From: Porticoccaceae bacterium
Lineage (GTDB): Bacteria; Pseudomonadota; Gammaproteobacteria; Pseudomonadales; Porticoccaceae
Direction: 5' to 3'
Assembly (NCBI GenBank): GCA_021773435.1
Contig: JAJFKC010000010.1
Span: forward strand, 124,001-188,000
DNA length: 64,000 bases
Made by a program: the position numbers and the translations under genes. The notes under the pieces were generated by a model. The model ran no database searches. It had not been told where the DNA came from and saw only the letters and a program-made list of their open reading frames with translations. Shown one piece after another: positions 53,988 to 63,662 of this stretch; within the stretch, counting starts at the first letter, position 1; each line of letters opens with the position of its first letter.

Positions 53988-54231
53988 GGTCAGGGTTTCC
54001 CTGATAAAGACAAACCATTTAAACAATATGAAGATACCTTGTACAGGCTGTCAATGTGCAAGTGTTCAATTCGAAAAAAGCGTGATTAGCACGGCTTGAA
54101 AGGTTTACCATTCGATGCTGCGATGGCTGGCTATTTTTATGGGTGCCCACAGACTTGATTTGTGGGATTTATCTTCGGCAAGCAGTTGTTTCACGTTGCC
54201 TTGCCAACATACGCTTATTAAGGAGCGATAA

Positions 54232-54759
54232 ATGATTTATCAGTTCGAAGATCGAGTGCCGGTGATTGGCAAAGATGTATTTGTTGCCGACAGTGCAGAT
54301 GTCATAGGCTTGGTCGAATTGGGTGACAATGCCAGCGTCTGGTTTAACGCTGTGCTGAGGGGTGATACCGACCTGATTTCGGTAGGTGCGGGCAGCAATG
54401 TTCAGGACAACGCGGTTTTACACACTGACCCAGGGATGCCGGCAATTATCGGAAGTAATGTCACCATCGGTCACTGCGCCATGGTGCACGGTTGCGAAAT
54501 TGGCGATAACACTTTAGTTGGCATAAGTTCGGTCATACTCAGTGGTGCTAAAATTGGCAACAACTGCCTAATTGGCGCTAATGCCCTGGTGCCGGAGGGC
54601 ATGGTGATATCGGATAACTCAATGGTCCTGGGTACGCCTGCCAAAGTAGTGCGGGAGCTGGACGAACAAATGGTCAAGATGTTACGGGGCTCCTCACAAA
54701 TATATATAGAAAAAGCGGCGCTGTTCAGAACTCGGCTTAAAGTAATTTCAACTAGCTGA
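54232..54759 (+). CDS. Gamma-class carbonic anhydrase-like protein (YrdA/PaaY family)
   Basis: A 175-residue left-handed beta-helix protein with hexapeptide repeats ([20 protein letters not shown]) and the zinc-ligand His residues in the [11 protein letters not shown] stretch. Function in this subfamily ranges from carbonic anhydrase to thioesterase-like. AAGGAG upstream of the ATG. Confidence 0.9.
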   Translation: MIYQFEDRVPVIGKDVFVADSADVIGLVELGDNASVWFNAVLRGDTDLISVGAGSNVQDNAVLHTDPGMPAIIGSNVTIGHCAMVHGCEIGDNTLVGISSVILSGAKIGNNCLIGANALVPEGMVISDNSMVLGTPAKVVRELDEQMVKMLRGSSQIYIEKAALFRTRLKVISTS

Positions 54760-54785
54760 CTACTTATTAGCATAGGAGTTAGCTT

Positions 54786-54980
54786 ATGAGCGAAAACCCC
54801 ACAATACCGTCACCCTGCGTGTCGATTTGCTTGTTGGACAAACAAGACATATGTCGAGGTTGTTATAGAAGTGGCGAAGAGATTCGCGGCTGGATAATGA
54901 TGTCCGATGTCGAGCGTCTCGAAGTATTAAACTTCGCGCGCAAGCGTAGTCAGTATGGTAACCCCTTTGCGGCTGGCTGA
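54786..54980 (+). CDS. DUF1289-family small protein
   Basis: A 64-residue protein with conserved cysteines: PCVSICLLDKQDICRGCYRS, the DUF1289 signature, then EIRGWIMMSDVER. Four Cys could bind a metal or Fe-S. Often found near ferredoxin or YrdA-type genes; function unknown. Confidence 0.9.
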   Translation: MSENPTIPSPCVSICLLDKQDICRGCYRSGEEIRGWIMMSDVERLEVLNFARKRSQYGNPFAAG

Positions 54981-55060
54981 AAGCGTTGAAATTGTAGTGG
55001 CTGAATACTCACATACACTGTTTGAAACTTACATACACTGAAACGACAAACACTTTAAAA

Positions 55061-56347
55061 TTAATCGACCATGTGTGGTGCCGGTTCTTTGCGCCAGGCT
55101 TTGATAGTAGAAACCATTTTTTCTGAAAGCGCCAGAATTTCAAAATGGTAATTGCCCAGAGTAAAGCTGGCCCTCGCATCGGGGAAGCTTTCCAGTTGCT
55201 CAAGGGCGAGACCGTTGAGTGTTTTGGGGCCATCAAGGGGTAACTCCCAATTGGTGGTTTTGTTAATTTCCAGAATAGTGACGCTGCCGTCGATTACAAA
55301 ACTGCCATCCGGCTGGAGGGCGATTTCGTCCTCTGGTTGCATTTGGTTAGTTGTATATTCGCCGACAATCTCTTCGAGAATGTCATCCAGTGTTGCCAGC
55401 CCATCGACCTCGCCATATTCATCGACAACCAGGCCAATCCGGCGTCTGTTTTTCTGGAAATTAATCAACTGCAAATTTAGCGGCGTTTCAGCGGGGATAA
55501 AATAGGTGTCCCGTGCAAAGCGCTTCAGCGATTCTTTCGTTAGCGAATGCTCGCCACCACGTAGTAGACGATTGACCCGGCGCATATGCAAAAAGCCGTG
55601 AACCTGGCTGATATCGCCACTGTATACCGGCAGCCGCGTGTGTTCAGTGTTAACAATTTGCTCAATCAGTTCGTCCAGAGGGTCATCCAGATTCAGGCCG
55701 ATAATTTCGTTACGTGGCACCATGATGTGATTAACCGTAACCCGCTCGAGGTCGAGTATACCGAGCAACATGTTTTGATCGCGAAAGGGGATATCTTCAT
55801 CGGTGGATTCGTCAACGACGGTTCTTAACTCATCGCTGTTGAGACTATCGTTAGCTTTTTTATTCGGATTAAAACCCAGTAGACGAACCAGAGCGTTGGA
55901 CATGTGATTGACGATCCAGACCAACGGGTAAAAAAGCTTCAGCAAAGGTTTAAGCACATGACTGGCTGGGAAAGCCACCTGTTCAGGATGCAGCGCCGCA
56001 ATAGTTTTTGGCGTTACCTCTGAAAAAATAAGTATAGCCAGCGTCAACGCCACCGTTGCTACTGCGATACCAATCTCCGGCCCAAATAGCCGGGTACAGA
56101 TAATAGATGCGGTGATGGAGGCAAGAATATTCACAGCGTTATTGCCGATGAGAATAATGCCGATTAATCGATCAGGACGCTTTAACAGGTGGCGGGCACG
56201 GCGGGCACCGCTATGTTTTTTTGCGAGGTGTTTTAAGCGATAACGGTTGAGCGTCATCATGCCGGTTTCTGAACCGGAGAAGAATGCAGAGACGATCAGT
56301 AAGCAAACCAACAGGCTGGACAACAGCCATAAAGGAGCATCGTTCAA
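55061..56347 (-). CDS. corB: CNNM/CorB-type transporter (DUF21 + CBS pair + CorC_HlyC)
   Basis: A 428-residue protein: a DUF21 membrane domain (about 1-190, four helices, SGSETGMMTLNRYR), two CBS domains (about 205-335) and a C-terminal transporter-associated domain. Involved in Mg2+/Co2+ efflux or resistance. The pairing with ypjD next to ffh is conserved from E. coli. Confidence 0.9.
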   Translation of the reverse strand: MNDAPLWLLSSLLVCLLIVSAFFSGSETGMMTLNRYRLKHLAKKHSGARRARHLLKRPDRLIGIILIGNNAVNILASITASIICTRLFGPEIGIAVATVALTLAILIFSEVTPKTIAALHPEQVAFPASHVLKPLLKLFYPLVWIVNHMSNALVRLLGFNPNKKANDSLNSDELRTVVDESTDEDIPFRDQNMLLGILDLERVTVNHIMVPRNEIIGLNLDDPLDELIEQIVNTEHTRLPVYSGDISQVHGFLHMRRVNRLLRGGEHSLTKESLKRFARDTYFIPAETPLNLQLINFQKNRRRIGLVVDEYGEVDGLATLDDILEEIVGEYTTNQMQPEDEIALQPDGSFVIDGSVTILEINKTTNWELPLDGPKTLNGLALEQLESFPDARASFTLGNYHFEILALSEKMVSTIKAWRKEPAPHMVD

Positions 56348-56491
56348 AGCGGGGCGAACCTCGCGCAGTTCAAGACAGCTTATGGTGTATCAGATTGTGC
56401 TTAATAACAACTGGTGTGTGGTTGGTTTTATATGGGCGTAATATTATCTGCTTTTATGCCGGGTACCTACCTGCTTTGGCGGCTAAGATGA

Positions 56492-57331
56492 TCACAGTAA
56501 AACTTCGAGAACAAACTTTGATCCCCAAAAGGCGAGCATCAGGGCAATAAAGCCCGTCAGAGTCCACAGGGCGGCAGTTTTTCCCCGCCAACCCAGCTTG
56601 AACCGGCCCCACAATAATGTCGCATAGACCAGCCAGGCGACCAGTGAAAACACGGTTTTATGGGCCAGGTGTTGGGCAAAGAAATCCTCAATAAATATAA
56701 AGCCTGTTACCAGTGCCAGGGTCAGCAACACAAAGCCAGTGGCAACCAGGCTGAACATCAACATTTCCATGGTCTGCATGGGCGGCAATACACGTAGCAA
56801 ACCGCCGGTGTGATGCTGGTGCAATTGATGATTTTGATAGGCCAGAAACAACGCTTCAAGGGCCGCAATTGTCATCAAACTGTAAGCCACAATAGACAGC
56901 AACACATGGAAACCAAGGCCCAGGGTGAGTGCCTTGCCGGGGTGGGTGTTATCGATAAAAAAAATCGAGATCAGGATCATCGTTACGGTGGCCGGAAACA
57001 GCAGTAAAAACAGGTTTTCCAGGGGTTGGCGAAGGCTGCCGATAATGACAATCAAGTTGATAACAAAAAGTGTTGCCAAAGAGATAGGCATCAAACTGAA
57101 GTCGAGGCCCTCATGGCTTATCAACTGACCCCAACTGAGGTTAAAGTGAGCAAGCAATGCACAGACGGCCACTGCTCCACCAACAAAGCGGCTAAGCCGG
57201 CCGCTCAAATCTTGATCAGCGTCAGTGGTTAACCCCAGGTTCGCCTGAGGTCGCAAGACCTGCGCCAATTGCAATGCGAATGCGCACAGGTACAGCACAA
57301 CAGCGAGTATTCCACTGATCAAAACAGTCAT
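56492..57331 (-). CDS. ypjD: CcsA-family inner-membrane protein YpjD
   Basis: A 279-residue protein with about eight membrane helices and the CcsA-like segment GLGFHVLLSIVAYSLMTIAALEA. It is divergent from ffh and next to corB, the E. coli order. Function unclear; relatives assist heme or metal handling. Confidence 0.88.
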   Translation of the reverse strand: MTVLISGILAVVLYLCAFALQLAQVLRPQANLGLTTDADQDLSGRLSRFVGGAVAVCALLAHFNLSWGQLISHEGLDFSLMPISLATLFVINLIVIIGSLRQPLENLFLLLFPATVTMILISIFFIDNTHPGKALTLGLGFHVLLSIVAYSLMTIAALEALFLAYQNHQLHQHHTGGLLRVLPPMQTMEMLMFSLVATGFVLLTLALVTGFIFIEDFFAQHLAHKTVFSLVAWLVYATLLWGRFKLGWRGKTAALWTLTGFIALMLAFWGSKFVLEVLL

Positions 57332-57442
57332 AGTCCAGCAATATTCCAGTTAGCGGGGCAGTTTGTCATACAAATTAGGGGCAGCAAAGCGTGGACCTGG
57401 AGTATACTCTTGAGCCAATCAATCTGCTGGATTTGAATAGTT

Positions 57443-58822
57443 ATGGCAATGTTCGAAAGTCTCAGTGATCGGCTGTCGCAAAGCCTGCGTAAGGTAACTG
57501 GCAAGGCGGCACTGAGCGACGATAATATTCAGGAAACCCTGCGTGAAGTACGCATGGCCTTACTGGAAGCTGATGTCGCGCTGCCCGTCGTCAAGATATT
57601 TATCGATCAGGTCAGAGAGCGAGCTATAGGCCAGGAAGTCGCCAGAAGCCTGGACCCCGGTCAACAGTTCCTCAAAATTGTTCAGCAACAACTCGAACAG
57701 GTTATGGGTTCGAGCAACGAGAGCCTCGATTTAGCCGCTCAGCCGCCAGCGGTAATTTTGATGGCAGGGTTGCAGGGTGCGGGTAAGACTACCTCCGTTG
57801 CCAAGCTAGCGCGCCATCTTCAGGAGCGCGAAAAGAAAAAAGTCATGGTGGTCAGTGCCGATGTTTATCGCCCAGCCGCTATTGAGCAGTTGCGCACTTT
57901 GGCTGAAGAGATAAATGCCGAGTATTTCCCCAGTGACATTGAGCAGAAGCCGGTCGACATCGTTATTGCGGCATTATCTGAAGCGAAAAAACGTTTTGCC
58001 GATGTCCTGATTGTCGATACCGCCGGCAGGCTTCATGTCGATGATGTGCTGATGGATGAAATCAGACAATTACACGGTGCCATCCAGCCTGTCGAAACCC
58101 TGTTTGTTATCGATGCAATGATCGGCCAGGATGCGGTCAATACTGCTAAAGCGTTCAACGATGCGCTCCCCTTGACCGGCGTTGTTCTCACTAAAGTCGA
58201 TGGCGATGCACGGGGCGGCGCGGCGCTATCGGTTCGCCAGGTCACCGGTAAACCTATCAAATTTCTCGGCGTCGGTGAAAAGACCGACGCTTTGGAGCCA
58301 TTTCATCCCGATCGTATTGCCTCCCGAATTCTGGGTATGGGTGATGTGCTGTCACTGATTGAGGATGTAGAGCGTAAGGTCGATCAGAAGAAAGCCGAAA
58401 AGCTGATCAAAAAAGTCCAGAAAGGCAAGAGGTTTGATCTGGAAGATTTACGCGATCAGTTGCTGCAAATGCAAAACATGGGCGGCATGACCTCCATGCT
58501 CGATAAATTGCCGGGCATGGGCAATATGGCGCAAATGGCTGAGCAGGCCAATGTCACCTCACAATTTGGCCGCATGACGGTGATAATCGATTCCATGACC
58601 CCTGCGGAAAGGCGCAACCCGGCCTTGCTCAATGGCTCGCGCAAACGCCGTATCACGTTGGGTTCAGGTTCGACCATTCAGGATTTGAATCGACTGTTAA
58701 AGCAGCACAAGCAGATGAGCAAAATGATGAAACGTATGAAAGGCAAAGGCATGGCCAAAATGATGCGAGGTATGGAAGGTATGTTGCCGCCAGAGGGAGG
58801 TATGCCTCCGGGCCGTTTTTGA
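57443..58822 (+). CDS. ffh: Signal recognition particle protein Ffh
   Basis: A 459-residue SRP54 protein. It has the N domain, the G domain with GLQGAGKTTS (P-loop), DTAGRLH and TKVDGDARGG, and a Met-rich M domain (MSKMMKRMKGKGMAKMMRGM) that binds 4.5S RNA and signal peptides. Confidence 0.96.
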   Translation: MAMFESLSDRLSQSLRKVTGKAALSDDNIQETLREVRMALLEADVALPVVKIFIDQVRERAIGQEVARSLDPGQQFLKIVQQQLEQVMGSSNESLDLAAQPPAVILMAGLQGAGKTTSVAKLARHLQEREKKKVMVVSADVYRPAAIEQLRTLAEEINAEYFPSDIEQKPVDIVIAALSEAKKRFADVLIVDTAGRLHVDDVLMDEIRQLHGAIQPVETLFVIDAMIGQDAVNTAKAFNDALPLTGVVLTKVDGDARGGAALSVRQVTGKPIKFLGVGEKTDALEPFHPDRIASRILGMGDVLSLIEDVERKVDQKKAEKLIKKVQKGKRFDLEDLRDQLLQMQNMGGMTSMLDKLPGMGNMAQMAEQANVTSQFGRMTVIIDSMTPAERRNPALLNGSRKRRITLGSGSTIQDLNRLLKQHKQMSKMMKRMKGKGMAKMMRGMEGMLPPEGGMPPGRF

Positions 58823-58978
58823 GCGTCTTTCTGGAATGGTAAGGTTTGGTCATTGCTGCAATATCCGGCACGGACATTGAGGCACCCAAAGATCGCACAA
58901 TGCCCTGTTAGCATAACCGTTAGGTTAGCATTATTTCCCGACTCTAAAGCAGTACAGAAAAATAGATGTTTCAGGGGA

Positions 58979-59007
58979 TTTTCATTAAGCGCTTATTAAC
59001 GTAGAAT
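58979..59007 (+). promoter_or_regulatory. Promoter candidate for rpsP-rimM-trmD-rplS
   Basis: TTTTCA (-35), 17-bp spacer, TAGAAT (-10), followed by a G+C-rich discriminator (CCGCGC) typical of stringently controlled ribosomal promoters. Leader of about 165 bases. Confidence 0.45.
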
Positions 59008-59070
59008 ACCGCGCTTTTTTAGGGTCAGTGTTCAGTTACAGTGTTGAGGGTGGTTGGCTTATCAATAGGT

Positions 59071-59100
59071 AGCAGGTCGACAGATAGCAGGTCGACAGAC
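59071..59100 (+). repeat. 15-bp direct repeat in the rpsP leader
   Basis: Two adjacent units (59071-59085 and 59086-59100, AGCAGGTCGACAGAT type) differ only in the last base. Confidence 0.85.
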
Positions 59101-59179
59101 ACTGGGCTTTATAATAGGAATACACTGGCTAAAACGCTAACGGCGCATTTTGTAATTTAGCAATCGGAAGAAATATTTC

Positions 59180-59437
59180 ATGGTAACAATTCGTTTGGCA
59201 CGGGGTGGTTCAAAAAAACGCCCATTTTATCATCTAACCGTATGCGACAGCCGCAGATCCAGAGATGGCCGATATATTGAGAGGGTGGGATTTTTTAATC
59301 CCGGGGCTCGAGGTCAGGAAGAACGCCTGCGTATAGATACGCCGCGCGTAGAACACTGGGTTAGTCAGGGCGCTGAACTATCTCAGCGCGTCGCTAGTCT
59401 GGTTAAAGAGGCAGGAGTGCAGACCGCTTCAGCCTGA
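59180..59437 (+). CDS. rpsP: 30S ribosomal protein S16
   Basis: An 85-residue S16: [20 protein letters not shown] at the N terminus and the conserved [14 protein letters not shown]. First gene of the rpsP-rimM-trmD-rplS operon. Confidence 0.97.
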   Translation: MVTIRLARGGSKKRPFYHLTVCDSRRSRDGRYIERVGFFNPGARGQEERLRIDTPRVEHWVSQGAELSQRVASLVKEAGVQTASA

Positions 59438-59467
59438 CTGGGCACTGTGCGAATTGCTTGAAAGAAA

Positions 59468-60049
59468 GTGTCTATCAAGACAGACCGTAGTGCTAAATCG
59501 CTGAGCTTACCTGATCATTTGTTGGTGGTAGGGCGAATTGCCGGGGTTTACGGTATTAAAGGTTGGGTCAAGATAGATTCATCGACCCAGCCAAAAGAAA
59601 ATATATTTGGCTATCAGCCCTGGTATGTGCCAGGCAAAAATGGCAAGCAGGCGTTGAAGATTGATGAATATCGCGCCCATGGTAAAGGCTACGTTGGTCA
59701 TATCGTTGGTGTTGATGACCGTGATATTGCCCAGGGCTGGTGTCGAAAGGACATTTGCATAGAAAAAAGCCAGCTGCCGGATCTTGTTGATGATGAATGG
59801 TACTGGCATCAGCTAGAATACATGAAAGTTTACAGTGTCGGCGTTGCGCTAGACGTGCCAGGCCAGCGAGTATTATTGGGCGAGGTTAGTGGAGTAATGG
59901 AGACCGGCTCCAACGATGTGCTGGTATTAAAAAGTTGTCCAGGCAGTATTGATGACCGAGAACGCATGGTTCCGTGGCTTGATGAGTTTTTACACAACAT
60001 CGATATTGACCAGAAAGAGATTGAGGTCATTTGGGATCCGGATTTTTAA
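59468..60049 (+). CDS. rimM: Ribosome maturation factor RimM
   Basis: A 193-residue RimM: VGRIAGVYGIKGWVKI followed by a PRC-barrel (LGEVSGVMETGSNDVLVL). GTG start at 59468. It binds S19 and aids 30S assembly. The operon position is canonical. Confidence 0.94.
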   Translation: MSIKTDRSAKSLSLPDHLLVVGRIAGVYGIKGWVKIDSSTQPKENIFGYQPWYVPGKNGKQALKIDEYRAHGKGYVGHIVGVDDRDIAQGWCRKDICIEKSQLPDLVDDEWYWHQLEYMKVYSVGVALDVPGQRVLLGEVSGVMETGSNDVLVLKSCPGSIDDRERMVPWLDEFLHNIDIDQKEIEVIWDPDF

Positions 60050-60063
60050 TACCGGTGCCGGCC

Positions 60064-60119
60064 TGTCAAGAACGTTAAGTCAAGACCATTTAGTCAAGAC
60101 CATTTAGTCAAGACCGTTA
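60064..60119 (+). repeat. 14-bp tandem repeat, four units, between rimM and trmD
   Basis: Units start at 60064, 60078, 60092 and 60106 (AGTCAAGACCATTT type). The middle two are identical; the outer two differ at two to four positions. Confidence 0.87.
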
Positions 60120-60147
60120 AATTAAGAGTGGCTAAGAGTAGCTAAGC

Positions 60148-60930
60148 GTGAAACTAGCAATTGTCACTTTGTTTCCGGAAATGTTTGTCGCGCTGACTGA
60201 CTATGGCGTTAGTGGTCGAGCCATCAGCAGGGGCATAGTGGATATCGGGTTATATAATCCCCGGGACTACGCAACGGATAAACACCAGACAGTGGATGAC
60301 CGACCTTACGGCGGTGGTCCTGGCATGGTCATGACTATTGAGCCTTTGCGCCAGGCGATAACGGCTGCTAGAAACTGGGCCGAGACTGATGTTAGTTATG
60401 GTGTAGAGACAAGAGTTATTTACATGTCACCGCAAGGCCGTTTACTCGATCAGGCGGCAGTCACTCACTTCGCTGAGCAAAGGTGCAATTGGGTGTTGGT
60501 AGCAGGACGCTACGAAGGAATAGATGAGCGTTTATTGGCCATGGAAGTCGATGAAGAGTGGTCAATAGGCGATTACGTGGTTAGTGGCGGTGAGCTGCCA
60601 GCAATGGTGCTGATTGATGCATTAATGCGTCAATTACCGGGGGTTTTGGGTCATGATCAGTCGGCGGTTCAAGATTCATTTACCCAGGGCTTATTGGATT
60701 GCCCGCACTACACCCGGCCGGAAGAGTATCGGGGGCAGCGAGTACCAGATGTGTTGTTGTCGGGCGATCACGAACACATAAGACGCTGGCGTTTAAAGCA
60801 GTCGTTGGCCCGGACCAGACAGCGCAGGCCGGATATTTTAACTGACATGTCGATGGATCAGGAGCTGAGTGAGCTATTTTCAGAGCTTCGTATATCAGAG
60901 CTTCGTAGCGAATCGGGCGAAAGCGAATAG
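60148..60930 (+). CDS. trmD: tRNA (guanine-N1)-methyltransferase TrmD
   Basis: A 260-residue SPOUT methyltransferase with [13 protein letters not shown] and [12 protein letters not shown], then [15 protein letters not shown]. It methylates G37 of tRNAs. GTG start at 60148. The C terminus is extended by a Ser/Glu/Leu/Arg-rich repeat (SELR units). Confidence 0.95.
   Translation: MKLAIVTLFPEMFVALTDYGVSGRAISRGIVDIGLYNPRDYATDKHQTVDDRPYGGGPGMVMTIEPLRQAITAARNWAETDVSYGVETRVIYMSPQGRLLDQAAVTHFAEQRCNWVLVAGRYEGIDERLLAMEVDEEWSIGDYVVSGGELPAMVLIDALMRQLPGVLGHDQSAVQDSFTQGLLDCPHYTRPEEYRGQRVPDVLLSGDHEHIRRWRLKQSLARTRQRRPDILTDMSMDQELSELFSELRISELRSESGESE
60880..60909 (+). repeat. 15-bp direct repeat at the 3' end of trmD
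   Basis: Two units (60880-60894 and 60895-60909, TCAGAGCTTCGTATA type) encode two SELRx-like runs at the TrmD C terminus. Confidence 0.8.
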
Positions 60931-61075
60931 GAAGGCGAATAGATCGGAATAAACAAGAAAACGAAATTAATATGAAACAAAAAAGAATAATATTGGTACA
61001 GAGTCAGTAATAGCAATAAACAAACATCAGTAAATTGGTCAAAATATCGACCATCGACCCAACCAGGAGCAGGTC

Positions 61076-61426
61076 ATGAGCAAAAACAATATTATCGCCG
61101 CGCTAGAAGCAGAGCAGATGAGTAAGGAGATTCCTGATTTTCGTCCCGGCGATACGGTGGTGGTCCAGGTTAAAGTGAAAGAGGGCGACCGGGAGCGCTT
61201 GCAGGCTTTTGAAGGCGTCGTTCTGGGCATACGTAAGCGAGGTATTAACTCGGCTTTTACCGTACGCAAAATTTCTAGTGGTATCGGTGTCGAACGAACG
61301 TTTCAAACCTACAGCCCGTTGGTCGATAGCATTACCATCAAGCGTCGCGGCGATGTTCGTCAGGCCAAGCTATATTATCTGCGGGAGCTTTCCGGTCGTG
61401 CGGCGCGTATCAAAGAAAAACTCTGA
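61076..61426 (+). CDS. rplS: 50S ribosomal protein L19
   Basis: A 116-residue L19: [20 protein letters not shown] and [14 protein letters not shown], ending in [15 protein letters not shown]. Last gene of the operon, followed by a strong terminator. Confidence 0.97.
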   Translation: MSKNNIIAALEAEQMSKEIPDFRPGDTVVVQVKVKEGDRERLQAFEGVVLGIRKRGINSAFTVRKISSGIGVERTFQTYSPLVDSITIKRRGDVRQAKLYYLRELSGRAARIKEKL

Positions 61427-61468
61427 TAATGTTGCCGGTATGGTGAATGCCAATATATTTTGGTCTAT

Positions 61469-61494
61469 AAAAAAGCGGCTTAGGCCGCTTTTTT
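61469..61494 (+). terminator. Rho-independent terminator after rplS
   Basis: GCGGC and GCCGC pair around TTAG, with a run of six A before and six T after. The flanking A/T runs can extend the stem to 11 bp and make it usable in either direction. Confidence 0.9.
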
Positions 61495-61666
61495 ATTGTC
61501 AGCGAGACGGATCGAAATCATTTGGCTTATGTGTTTTGGCTGATGGCGATGCGTAGGCCATATTTATAGATTGGCATCGACAGACTTGAAAATATCTAAA
61601 GGCGAGGAGCTTTCCCAAACTGTCGTCGCTCTGGCATAGTGAGTCTGTCATATTAACGTCGGCATA

Positions 61667-62596
61667 ATGCTACCTGTGCAGAATTCACCGCAGAAAACCA
61701 TACCCACCGATGACCGGATACTTATCACACGCTACCTCGATGCCATGTGGTTAGAGCGTGGCCTTAGCGATAACACCTTGTCGTCCTATCGCCGGGATTT
61801 ACGCGCCTACAGTGTCTGGTTGAGCGCTCAGCAACGGCATTTGCTGAGCGCTGATGAAGCGTCTGTTCAAGACTATTTTGCTTCGCGATTTAAGCAGGCT
61901 GTCAGTCCTCGTTCCGTCGCCCGGGCGTTGTCTTGCCTACGCGGATTTTACAATTATTGCCTGCGTGAAAATAAAATAGAGCACAACCCCGCTGCGATGA
62001 TTCAAAGCCCGAAACTGGGTCGACCATTGCCGAAAAGTCTGACTGAAGAAGAGGTTGATCGCTTGCTGGCCGTGCCCGATATTGATACTGCCATTGGGCT
62101 ACGGGACAAGGCGATGATGGAGCTACTCTATGCAACCGGGTTAAGAGTGTCGGAGCTGATAGGTTTGAGTTTGTCCCAGGTGAATTTGCGCCAGGGGGTG
62201 GTGCGAGTAATTGGTAAAGGCGACAAAGAGCGGCTGGTGCCCATTGGTGAAGAGGCACTGGATTGGCTTATTCGTTATCAACGCACGGCTCGTATGGAGC
62301 TCCTGGGTGATGCCCAGACTGGTATATTGTTTCCCAGTAGTCGCGCCCGTGAGATGACTCGACAAACTTTCTGGCACCGGATAAAACATTGGGCGAAGGT
62401 GGCAGATATCACCAAGCCGCTATCGCCCCATGTGCTGCGTCACGCTTTTGCGACACATTTGCTTAACCATGGTGCTGATTTACGTGTTGTACAAATGTTA
62501 TTGGGCCACAGCGATCTGTCTACGACGCAAATCTACACTCATGTTGCCCAAAGTAGGATGAAAGCTTTGCATGCTCAGCACCACCCTCGCGGCTAG
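61667..62596 (+). CDS. xerD: Site-specific tyrosine recombinase XerD
   Basis: A 309-residue recombinase: core-binding domain (LDAMWLERGLSDNTLSSYRR) and catalytic domain with ATGLRVSELIGL, HVLRHAFATHLLNHGADLR and the Tyr in STTQIYTHVAQ. It resolves chromosome dimers with XerC. The order xerD-dsbC-hom is common in gammaproteobacteria. Confidence 0.94.
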   Translation: MLPVQNSPQKTIPTDDRILITRYLDAMWLERGLSDNTLSSYRRDLRAYSVWLSAQQRHLLSADEASVQDYFASRFKQAVSPRSVARALSCLRGFYNYCLRENKIEHNPAAMIQSPKLGRPLPKSLTEEEVDRLLAVPDIDTAIGLRDKAMMELLYATGLRVSELIGLSLSQVNLRQGVVRVIGKGDKERLVPIGEEALDWLIRYQRTARMELLGDAQTGILFPSSRAREMTRQTFWHRIKHWAKVADITKPLSPHVLRHAFATHLLNHGADLRVVQMLLGHSDLSTTQIYTHVAQSRMKALHAQHHPRG

Positions 62597-62688
62597 GCGT
62601 TGTCATGCTGACCACGATTTCAGGCTACCAGGGAACGCACTCGATCGTTTACACTCAAACCCACAGGATTACTCAAATAGAGAGACAT

Positions 62689-63486
62689 ATGCTTAAGCGA
62701 AGTAGTGCCGCGATTGCGGTGTTAAGGGTTCGATTTTTAGTGGCGATAATTTTGTTGGCTGGGGGAATCACCGTCCGAGCTGAATCAGTTGCCATTGCAG
62801 CGGTTGATGAAACTGTCAGCAAGACAATTATTGCTCTGCTCAAATCGGCACGACCCGAGTTGGATTATTCGGATGTGGCACCTAGTCCTGTAGAGGGTAT
62901 GTATCAGGTACAAGTAGTTGGTGGGCCAGTCTTATATATCACTAAAAATGGTCAATATTTTTTCGATGGGGAGCTTTACGAGGTTACGCCCAATCGGTTT
63001 GTTAACCTCAGCGAGGCGGCAATGAACCAGACGCGGAAAAAACTACTCGCCGAATTAGACATCGGCGATATGATTGTATTCTCACCGGCCGGCCCGACCA
63101 AAGGCGTGATCAGTGTGTTTACTGATGTAGATTGCGGTTTCTGCAGAAAGCTCCACAAAGAAGTGCCAGAGCTTAATAGCCTGGGTGTTGAAGTTCGCTA
63201 CCTGGCTTTCCCACGGGCTGGTATCGGTTCGCCTTCCTATGAAAAAATCGTCAGTGCCTGGTGTTCGGATACCCCGGGTGAAACACTGACCGCGCTCAAA
63301 AACGGTGTGCCTGTCGAGCCGAATGAATGTGCCGATAACGCGGTTGCTGAGCAGTACGAACTTGGTCAAAAAATGGGGGTCAACGGTACCCCTGCAATTG
63401 TACTAGCTGATGGCACAATGATACCCGGCTATCGACCTGCGGAGGGGATAGCGCGCATTTTTGGGATTTCGGTAGACACCGATTAG
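62689..63486 (+). CDS. dsbC: Thiol:disulfide isomerase DsbC-like
   Basis: About 265 residues from ATG 62689; an upstream start at 62605 is less likely. Signal peptide (FLVAIILLAGGITVRA), an N-terminal dimerisation region (GMYQVQVVGGPVLYITKNGQ) and a thioredoxin fold with DVDCGFCRKLH (CGFC; E. coli DsbC has CGYC). A second Cys pair lies further on. It isomerises disulfides in the periplasm. Confidence 0.92.
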   Translation: MLKRSSAAIAVLRVRFLVAIILLAGGITVRAESVAIAAVDETVSKTIIALLKSARPELDYSDVAPSPVEGMYQVQVVGGPVLYITKNGQYFFDGELYEVTPNRFVNLSEAAMNQTRKKLLAELDIGDMIVFSPAGPTKGVISVFTDVDCGFCRKLHKEVPELNSLGVEVRYLAFPRAGIGSPSYEKIVSAWCSDTPGETLTALKNGVPVEPNECADNAVAEQYELGQKMGVNGTPAIVLADGTMIPGYRPAEGIARIFGISVDTD

Positions 63487-63662
63487 AAACCGTAAATAGT
63501 TTGTTAATAATCTACTCTGTTGGCAATACTTTTAAATAATGAATTTTTGAATGACAGATTATTTGGTTAAAATTTGTCAAATTTGTGAGCAATAAGTCAG
63601 ATTGACAGACACCAGTGTCGCCATTAAGGTGGCCGACTAATTTTTATCTCTGCGAGGCACAG

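Larger units (their letters stand above)
58823..59179. other. Intergenic region before the rpsP operon
   Basis: About 357 bp with no gene. It holds a promoter candidate (58979-59007) and a 15-bp direct repeat (59071-59100). No other structured element was recognised. Confidence 0.55.

Noticed and set aside
54028-54099. 23-codon frame with CTGCQCASVQFE, similar to the start of GFA-type proteins
   Set aside because: It stops after 23 codons, with no further GFA-like coding in any frame nearby. It is probably chance or a very old remnant.
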